Source: Clytia hemisphaerica
Taxonomy: Eukaryota; Cnidaria; Hydrozoa; Leptothecata; Clytiidae
Direction of reading: 5' to 3'
Assembly: GCA_902728285.1 (NCBI GenBank)
Contig: CACVBU010001011.1
Coordinates: forward strand, 1 to 64,000
Length of the DNA stretch: 64,000 bases
The position numbers and the translations under genes were made by a program. Below, piece after piece: positions 57,001 through 64,000 of this stretch (its first letter is position 1; every line of letters starts with the position of its first letter). The notes beneath the pieces were generated by a model, which searched no databases, was not told the DNA's origin, and was given only the letters and a program-made list of their open reading frames with translations.

Positions 57001-58586
57001 TCACTTCGTAATGACCCCCCATTTTATGAATTTCTTCTCAAAAAATCTGAGAAAGTGCCAAAACCTTCATTTTCCCATGAATGGTTTTTTTTGGAAAATC
57101 ACCCCAATTTCACTTTATGATGACCCCCCATTTTATGGATTCTTCCTAGTCCCCTGCTTATTCCACCCCCTGAAATTTTTAAGCACAAAAGAGTATATGT
57201 AAATACCAGTGTGAAAACTTTATCAAAATAGTTTACTTATGGGGAGCTGTTTGTCTTTTTTGTAGGAGAGAAAGAACGATTGTACTTCGAAGGAGCTGCC
57301 TGCTGGTAACTATGTAAGTATGTTTTTAAAAAGTTACCTGAATTAAAAATCAAACAAGGAAACATTCTCCTGGTCTGTACTCCTCGACAGCTAATAATGT
57401 AGATAGCACTGAATTTTGAAAAAAAAATGGTGAACGGGTAGGGGTGTTAAATAAATGGAAATTGGTGGTTTTTGTATTAAATGTAGCTTCAGGAGGGTGG
57501 TTGGCATTAAGGGGAGGGCTAACTTCGACAAACCTTCAAGATTAATTTTAATAGAGCTTTTCATAAATTACTTCACGAACAACACTTGCCTCGTTTTCGG
57601 AATGATGCTATGACAACTAATTCCCAACAAATTTTCTTAGATGTGTACTCTTTTCATAAAAGTATGATTAGAGGACTCAAGGGAGATAATCACCTAGGTA
57701 ATCGTTTTTAAACGAGACAAGTATTGTTCGTGACGTAATTTATGAAAAGGTCTATTCCAAGTAGTAGTCGGTATTTTGAGAAAAATTGCTAAGATTTCTT
57801 GGCAAAAGTTACAATTTGGGTCCCTACAATTAACTGCGGAAATGTGTCTATTTATTAAGTGGCATAATGTGCGAGCCTACTCGTGACATGTCCTACTTAT
57901 GTGGGCGTACGAGTATGCTATGGTTATTAATTTTCTCAGTATCGTTTTATTCCTTGAAAATGATTCACTTTTAATGGGATTTATTAATAATAGAGGTATT
58001 TTACTTTTAATTTAGATATTAGAAAATGAAACAGACCTCTCTAAAATGCAGCGGCCATCGACTGCCCAAAAATACGCCATAAACCTAGCAAAAGAGGTTT
58101 TGTCGCAGGACGAATTGTTAAACGGCCTCATTGATCCAGAACCAGGAAAAACGAAAAAGCGAAAGCTGGATGACGGAAAAGTCGAACTCATCAAAGGTAA
58201 GATACCAATTAACTTAGTGTTATTAATAACACTTCATAGTGTAATGAATAACACTCATTCTCGTCATAATATTAACAAAACTAAACACAAAATTTCTACT
58301 TTTGTATATGTACGGACACCCTGTATTCCAGCATAGATAATGGAGAAGGTTTCTTTCTTGTGAACATTTAATTAAGTTTCCGGGAATCTCTTGTCATATT
58401 AAACGATTTTTCCGTTTCGTTGCAGGTCTCATCAAACACTTTTTCCCGTCGAAAAACGACGAGAAAACTTGGGCACGCTGCAGAAAGTCGGTCAATCAAA
58501 TGGCAACTGACCAAAAGAAAGAAAAAAAGAAGTTTGAAGAGGGTGGCGATGACACAGAGGAAGATGAATTTGAACCTGTCCATTAG
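51016..58586 (+). CDS. BEN-domain protein gene (multi-exon model, partly unresolved)
   Basis: The last two exons are firm: 58,016-58,196 and 58,426-58,586, joined in phase 1, encoding a BEN domain (AINLAKEVLSQDELLNGLID, then DDGKVELIKG and LIKHFFPSKNDEKTWARCRK) and an acidic tail. BEN domains bind DNA or chromatin partners. Likely upstream exons: 51,016-51,091 (MASQQQRFSNRKRK), 52,042-52,190 (RVLIFFEEENKYTILSQS), 53,095-53,181, 53,781-53,829, 54,329-54,444 (acidic), 55,298-55,365, 55,489-55,530, about 55,579-55,674, 55,805-55,855, 56,066-56,126, about 56,336-56,406, 56,792 onward, 57,266-57,313. Phases agree from 53,095 to 55,530. They clash by one base between 52,190 and 53,095 and near 55,579, 56,126 and 56,870, so exons are missing, mis-set or damaged. 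Host gene or transposon passenger is undecided. Confidence 0.55.
52183..52340 (+). repeat. tandem duplication spanning a splice donor
   Basis: About 70 bases from ATATCGGTAAGAACTGCTTC are repeated at 84-base spacing (donor GTAAGA at 52,191 and again at 52,275). Both donors are in the same frame of the open exon, so either could be used, adding 28 residues if the second is chosen. Confidence 0.7.
52754..53042. mobile_element. MITE with AAGGAAC/GTTCCTTA arrays
   Basis: TA|CACGTTTTTTTTTCATAAGG on the left and CCTTATAAAAAAAAAACGTG|TA on the right, with TA duplicated. Inside, GTTCCTTA or its complement recurs about eight times beside CAGCCT or GAGCCT words. It lies in an intron of the BEN-domain gene model. 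Confidence 0.7.
53220..53720. repeat. G-rich MITE-like words (GGGAGGGT type)
   Basis: AATGGAAATGGGTGGTTTTT occurs at about 53,311 and 53,668, among GGGAGGG runs; TAAATGGAAATTGGTGGTTT returns near 57,452. The blocks are non-coding and lie in introns of the BEN-domain model. Confidence 0.45.
54726..55029. mobile_element. MITE, CTCTTARG family
   Basis: Ends CTCTTAGGTGCCAAATAAAC and its complement GTTTATTTGGCACCTAAGAG, flanked by TA. The interior has CCCCC runs each followed by a TTATTA-type word and matches 14,921-15,203 in reverse. It sits in an intron of the BEN-domain gene model. Confidence 0.75.
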
Positions 58587-58854
58587 TTTTATCATTTACG
58601 TTAAATTTCTTTACCTTGTACATAACTCTTTTAACTAATTACTGACATACTAATATAATTTGAAAGTCAGAAATTACTTGTCTTTTTCTCTTTGTTATTC
58701 AAGACGGATTTGAATTTAGGGACATAAACATTTTAAAAAGCTTTCGAATTCTTGAATAATTGAAAGAAAAACAAGACGACTCAGAGTCGAAAATTTCGCA
58801 CAGTGTTTGATTATTCATAGATGAAATAATCATTTTAAACGACCGGAACTGGCA

Positions 58855-59110
58855 GACTGGGGGAGTACTAGGGTTAGAGAGGGTCAGGTTAGACCTGAGA
58901 AAAACTGGCTCTAACAGAGAATAAAGTTATCCTTACAGAGACAAGTCGAAAAAGTGACTCTAAGAACAATAATTATTAAAAGAATTTCTAACCCTCTAGA
59001 GATCTTTTTTTGACTTTTCAAGTTTCGTACCTTAAATAATTCAGAGAGACTTGGGAAGGTCAAAAACCAAACCTTAGCATCAGCACATACCTGGCACCTA
59101 TTAATGTCTA
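58855..59110. repeat. AGAGAGACT/TCTAACCCT-type repeat block
   Basis: Words such as CTAGGGTTAGAG, CTTACAGAGAC, TTTCTAACCCTCTAGAG and TCAGAGAGACTTGGG recur here. Similar words are found at 25,480-25,600 and 25,975-26,040. Probably a degraded MITE family. Confidence 0.35.
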
Positions 59111-60635
59111 AGTACTCCCTCCCCCTTTACCATTAAAAGAATGCAATAAATAGAACGAGGCTAGAGCTAGAGCTTTATTGCCACCTAAATGTGAACTGTC
59201 CCAGTGTGGCCAAGTTACATGAATACAGTCCACATCAGTTTTCACTGCCAATATATATTAAATTATACATAGTTGGTATACGGTATATTGTATATAACCT
59301 GACCTGTGTTGACAAATAAATAAATATCAATCTGACAAAGATATATACAAAAATTTACAAAAACACAAAAAGTTTACACCTTTTATAGATAAATCGAATT
59401 TAAACCAAATTAAACCAAAACATATCAAAAAGCTCAAACTCTATATTCTGCTATTTTGGTCATGTTTGCTATTTTCAATATTTTAGCCCACAAGGCTGTA
59501 CAGTAACTTTTTATCTTAGAGAGGTACGTGAAATTTGTGCAGAGATTTGAAATCCTCAATGTTGAAATGTACTATAGTTTCACATCATCACAAGCAAAAA
59601 GGAACAATCCTCACTTTACTCATCTTCTTTCCTTTTTCTTCATAGTTTCTCAATATTTCAAAAACTTTTAGTCATACTAGATTGTTCACCCTCGTTCACC
59701 TCTAATATATCTTTCCTGTATAACTTTTTAATTTAGGATAACTTGATGCTGAGAATTTGTTTCAAAGGTAAAGAATCTACATACTTTTGGGACAACAGAC
59801 ACTATACAATATATGCTATCTCAATAAAACAAAATCAAACACAATCAACTGTGGCAGGCATTTAATTTTGATGATGCCTTGAAAAATAAATATATATAAA
59901 AAGAGTTTGATTAGACCACGAGGGCTATTTTTGGCAAAATTAGATAAAAAAAAAACTGTTTGAAAGCTTGAAAAAGCACAAATTTGGAAAATTACATGAA
60001 ATATTCTAAATTTGGTGGAGATTATAGTGAAATTTTTAAACCAATTTTCTTTCTGCAAAAGTTTTTTTACCTTTAAAAGCTAAAACTTTGTTACTGCTGT
60101 TATTTGCATTGCATCCATATCATTGAGACGCGGAGTTACAGATTTTTGAGAATTTTTTGATTGTCTTTGCAGTAGAAAATTGATTTCGAGCAGGTCGATC
60201 AAATTTGATAACAATCTTGTCATTGTTTCCCTCACTCACATCCATTTGGGTTGACCCGGGTGAAGGCTTATTCACTTTCCAAGTGAACCGTTGCCATCAG
60301 GAATCGCAACTTCAAAGGTTAATGACCACTATTCCACGAAGCGCCCATCCAACATGCCAGACTCTCCCATTCGATACAATCGATATCCTTTTCCAATCGA
60401 TTACTAATCGATAAATAATTGATGGATTGGATATCTATTGTTTTTGATAATCCCCTCCTCTAATTCCGACACCCTTTTTACCAGCTGAGATTTATAGAAA
60501 GATTGAAACTGTTATTCTTTGCTTATATAGTGGTCAGAGAGGAATAACCCTTTTTCAACTACTTACGGTAGTCATCGATTGGAAATAGTTATCTAGAGTG
60601 GGAGAGTCTGGAAAATGACACATCTCACCTACCTA

Positions 60636-60878
60636 CCGTGAAGTCGGGTAACTTGCATCAGTGGAGGGAAACCTTGCATAGCCATCAATCAAATGACTGA
60701 CCAATCAAATAGCAACAAAAATTTCAAAACAAATGAACTACGCAGCTCCACACACAGCTCTACTCTATCATTTTTGTTTTGATTTAGCTTTGTATTTTAA
60801 TGACCAGACGGGTCATTCATTTGAGGGCTATGCATGTTTGCCTCCACTGATGCAAGGTAAATTAACCCGATCTCACGG
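60636..60878. mobile_element. MITE with CCGTGA ends
   Basis: The left arm CCGTGAAGTCGGGTAACTTG continues into CATCAGTGGAGG and GCATAGCC. The right arm is its near complement (GGCTATGCATGTTTGCCTCC, later CCCGATCTCACGG). Arms are about 50 bases. The left flank is TA and the right flank TT, so the duplication is uncertain. A half copy lies at 17,429. Confidence 0.65.
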
Positions 60879-61559
60879 TTAGCTAAGCTAACAAAACAAA
60901 AGGTATATATAAAACTTTTATCACTTATACACATTGGCATCCCCTGCCATAAATTTTTCTGTGAGATACTTAGTAAATGATAATCTGTCTTACAACACAA
61001 CTTAATCAAATATCAAATAATTCTACCTGTAAAAATGAAGATCATACCCGTCTCTGTTGTCTGTGTTGTTGTGTGTGTAGTGATTTTCAAGGACAGTTCT
61101 TTAATTGTAAGATTCGTATCACTTTATTGGTGCATTTACTAACTACACAAACATAAAATACTATGCTAAAAGAAAAATAATCCTCTTTAAGTACTCAAAA
61201 AACACCAAAAACATGACAAAATACAAAAAACCAGAGCAAGTCTGACAGCATGCTGAAATCCACCATTAAAAAATTAAGAGAGCAATGTTTACGAATGCTT
61301 GGTTACGCCTACCTAACACTTGCAGAGGGGAATCATTAAATTTTATCTTAGCGAGTGAGTCCATATTTCAGAGTTTTCGAGAATGTTCTAGAAGTTTCAA
61401 CTACTTTCGTTTTCTAATTTTTCTTCCGCACCGCCGCCGCCGCGAAAGCCTATCGTAATACTTTCGCTATGCGAAATTAACAATATGGGTCGTGCTGATT
61501 TGTTGGCGTTGAGAGGACGTTTTAAAGTAAAAACGATTCTTCAAAGACCCTAGTACTCA

Positions 61560-61700
61560 GCATACCTTCAAGAATCCTTAAAGATCCTAAAAGATCTTTT
61601 CAAGATCTGGTAAAGATCTTTAAGGATCTTTGCACAGATCTTGGGAAGAAACCTAGAAAGTTCTTACAAAGTTTTTTTAAAAGATCTTGTCAAGATTTTC
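61560..61700 (+). repeat. AAGATC-rich cluster
   Basis: AAGATC or GATCTT occurs about ten times in 140 bases (AAGATCCTAAAAGATCTTTT and AAAGATCTTTAAGGATCTTT are examples). It lies directly upstream of and overlaps the start of the following ORF. Confidence 0.6.
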
Positions 61701-62508
61701 TACCAGGGGAAGTCTTCCAAAGCTCCCGAAACCGTAAAACGTAAGGGAGTCAACCCGATGAGTGAGTTAGTAACTAGCGATGAAAAGTTCCAAGTAATCA
61801 TTGATGAAGAGAATGCAAAAGAGGCAAAAAAGAACGCTAAAGAGGCGAAGAAGAAGGAAAAGGAGGAGAAGAAGATCGAAGCTAACAAAGAAAACGCAAA
61901 CCCTGCAGCAAAGACAAAGAAAAGAAGTGCAGCCAAACGTAAATTAAGTTCGAGCGAGTCAGAAGGTGAGTGGATTGACCAAGACACCGACGACGAGAGT
62001 GATTCTGAAAACCGACCCGAGCACATTGATCAATGCCTTTTCCCACCATCAAACGATCTCGATGGATATCGTTATTTGAAGGATGTATGGGAAGATTTTA
62101 ATCCTCCTAACGAGGAAAAGGAGCTTCTCCGGAAAGTGGTCGCTTTTATCTTCTACGATATCAAACAAAACCCGCATCTGTTTGTAGGGAAGATCGATCG
62201 AAGTTTTATGGTAGATGATAAAGGTCCAGTGACTGACATTGAAATTGTTAGTTTTAAGAAAGCCGCTATAAGCCACATCTACGTCCACGATCCTGGAGGA
62301 AACCCCTGATCACCAGGAACTATGTAAGATACATAACATGATCTCTGCCCCTCTAGAGGCTAAAATCATGTCTGGACCGACCGGGCGCGGATCAGGGAAA
62401 TGGAATATACCAGCTTATCCATTAGTTGTAAAAACCTTCCAAATGGTCAAAGATTTAAAACGACAGGAGGAATATGAACGATTGTTTCCAATTACCACCT
62501 CTAAATAA
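61641..62508 (+). pseudogene. C-terminal part of a transposon-type protein, frameshifted
   Basis: The open frame 61,641-62,309 starts inside the repeat cluster. From about residue 30 it encodes SELVTSDEKFQVIIDEENAK, a Lys/Glu coil, a basic run KKRSAAKRK and an acidic stretch. A globular end follows (ELLRKVVAFIFYDIKQNPHL, then FVGKIDRSFMVDDKGPVTDI). A register change near 62,306 continues with KIHNMISAPLEAKIMSGPTG and KTFQMVKDLKRQEEYERLFP to a TAA at about 62,508. The Lys/Glu coil, acidic patch and VGK-containing barrel resemble the C-terminal ends of DDE transposon proteins. The family is not identified, and no catalytic region is nearby. Confidence 0.45.
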
Positions 62509-62687
62509 TAAGATGACTGACTACTTGTTCTTTTTGAGCTTCTATTGCACGAGATGAAATAGTTACTTACCAAGAAACTTTTATGTATATATCGATAGCT
62601 CATAAACTTTCTTTATCTTTTTTCCTGAAGCAAAAAACAAAAAAAACAAATTAGCATTATGATATACTGGTGGTCTTTTAATATCTT

Positions 62688-62713
62688 CCCGATCCCGATC
62701 CCGATCCCGATCT
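62688..62713 (+). repeat. short CCCGAT tandem repeat
   Basis: Four consecutive CCCGAT units, the last running into CTTAAG. Confidence 0.7.
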
Positions 62714-62757
62714 TAAGTCAAATGCCTGATTATCAGCATTTAATCAAAGTTTAGTTC

Positions 62758-63040
62758 ATGTCCCGTTTTTACCCCACTAGGCAGAAAACAACGAGGGGTA
62801 AATGCGAGACGCGTCCCGTTTTTACCCCGGGGGTGTCCCGTTTTTACCCCAAAATCCGGGGTAATTACGGTTCGCATATCCGTGAATATTTTGCAAAAGC
62901 TAAAAGTCATAAGTTTAAACCATTAAGAGGGTTGATAGATGACCATTAGAGGGAGTTGCTGGCCAAAAATCACGATTGTGGCTTTTGAAGTTCCTGAGAT
63001 ATGGAAAGGTTCGTCGATTTCGTCCCGTTTTTACCCTAAG
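62758..63040. repeat. repeated GTCCCGTTTTTACCC words
   Basis: GTCCCGTTTTTACCCC occurs at about 62,760, 62,813 and 62,838, with GTCCCGTTTTTACCC at about 63,023. CGGGGTAA and GAGGGGTAAA stand in the opposite sense between them. Ends are not defined; possibly another motif-array MITE. The ORF read across it is a repeat artefact. Confidence 0.5.
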
Positions 63041-63109
63041 TAGAAATGATGGGAACCAAACAATTTTTTGCGATCAGCCTTATATAATAGCGAGGTTAAG
63101 CAAGAAGCC

Positions 63110-63260
63110 ATCTATTACGTACGGAATCTATTTTACGTGAGTTTTTCGCGGACTAGAGCCCAAATCTCAAGGCTAACTCTGTCCCATGAAATTTGACCTG
63201 TACGTCGTATTTTGGGGAGTGGATCTATTGCGCGAAATTCTCCAATCTCACGTAATAGAT
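63110..63260. repeat. short inverted-repeat element
   Basis: ATCTATTACGT at 63,110 and its exact complement ACGTAATAGAT at 63,250 bracket about 130 non-coding bases; a second TCTATTTTACGTGAG copy follows the left arm. No clear target duplication. Confidence 0.35.
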
Positions 63261-64000
63261 ATCGATTAGGATATACGCATGATAACGGGAAATTCAGCTT
63301 ACGGAGATTGGGCTGAATCGTTTAGGATCAGAAATCACCCGAAAAAAATGTAAACAGAAAGTTTTTTTTGCTTTCTGACAAGTTTGAGCTGAGAAAACTA
63401 ACAGAAGAAAGTTTTTGCATCTCATCTGTGGAAACTATGATGCATACAAACAGTGAAAGGATTTATTGCACAAAAGAAGGTCAAGATGTAAGTGTAAGAA
63501 AATAATCTTTGCTGACTTTCTTATCAAACCTATAGTATAAACTAAAACAAACAGAAGTTTCTTTCTGGTTCTTTAGCAGTTTAGTGTTTAGTTTTTCTTC
63601 TCTTTTTTATCTTGCTTTTTATATGCTCTCAAATTCCAAATACATCCAAAGTAACCATTGCAATGAACAGCATGTAACCATATTCTTTTTCATGTTTTTC
63701 AATGTTTCTTTGGTGCCATCATCAAGTGCGAAGAAGCCAAAGTTATAATGTCACCCACCCAAAGCAACAAACACGAAAAAGACTGCTCTGCCAAGCTCAA
63801 ATAATATTACCCTTCCACGACCCGAAGCATAACAGAAGAAATCTTTATTTATTGCTCAAATTTCAACTGCTACAACTAAGCAACGAGATTCAATTTCTGC
63901 TCTTCATCGTCAACTATATATTGTACGTACAAATCAGCCTGCTAAAGAACCTGGTGTCGCACAACTGCTGAACTTCAAACCGTTCTCAAAAATTATATAA
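63261..64000. other. no gene recognised
   Basis: The ORF at 63,702-63,971 has no recognisable domain and no splice structure. Nothing else can be supported to the end of the window. Confidence 0.4.

Noticed and set aside
61700-62026. Minus-strand ORF rich in Phe, Ala and Ser, looking like membrane segments
   Set aside because: It is the antisense of a Lys/Glu-rich coil on the plus strand.

Overview
This is an AT-rich metazoan genomic window: spliced genes with short GT-AG introns, very few host genes and a dense, nested load of transposable elements. The BEL/Pao element, the CACTA-like and Penelope-like fragments, the BEN and HIRAN proteins and a FAM124 homologue together suggest an invertebrate, with a cnidarian as the best guess. 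That is inference from gene content; no species marker is visible.

Layout. 0-11 kb is almost gene-free. It holds a piggyBac-like MITE with repeated palindromes (2.4-2.9 kb), a small palindromic MITE (4.9 kb) and one possible first exon (2.1 kb). 11.3-13.7 kb is the clearest host gene, a two-exon FAM124 homologue. 14.2-15.7 kb is a cluster of MITEs. 16,340-25,312 is an apparently complete DNA transposon of about 9 kb with 66-bp terminal inverted repeats. It carries three spliced genes whose exons join in phase with no stops: a plus-strand gene for a protein with a MADS-box-like segment and a PHD-like zinc module (330 aa), a minus-strand gene for a 906-aa putative transposase, and a minus-strand HIRAN-domain gene (191 aa). 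I regard this as the main find. 26.4-31.3 kb holds an unrecognised four-exon gene (384 aa) bracketed by clusters of a second short motif, possibly another autonomous element.

31.4-34.8 kb contains decayed transposon genes: a PHD/coiled-coil ORF, a coiled-coil fragment, a CACTA-like C-terminal fragment and a Penelope-like reverse transcriptase fragment. 34.8-38.5 kb is a broken CACTA-like transposase gene, split by a Mutator-like MITE with a 9-bp target duplication. 38.6-39.6 kb is another MITE. 39,869-47,372 is a young BEL/Pao retrotransposon with near-identical LTRs, inserted into an older MITE. 50.0-50.8 kb has a LINE ORF1-like remnant. 51.0-58.6 kb has exons of a BEN-domain gene. 61.6-62.5 kb holds a broken transposon-type ORF, followed by short repeats.

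Within the 9-kb element the genes form a plausible unit. The 906-aa protein would be the transposase. The MADS-like/PHD protein could recognise the CGGGAAG palindromes that fill both ends. The HIRAN protein could act on DNA ends or repair intermediates. These roles are inferred from domains and layout only.
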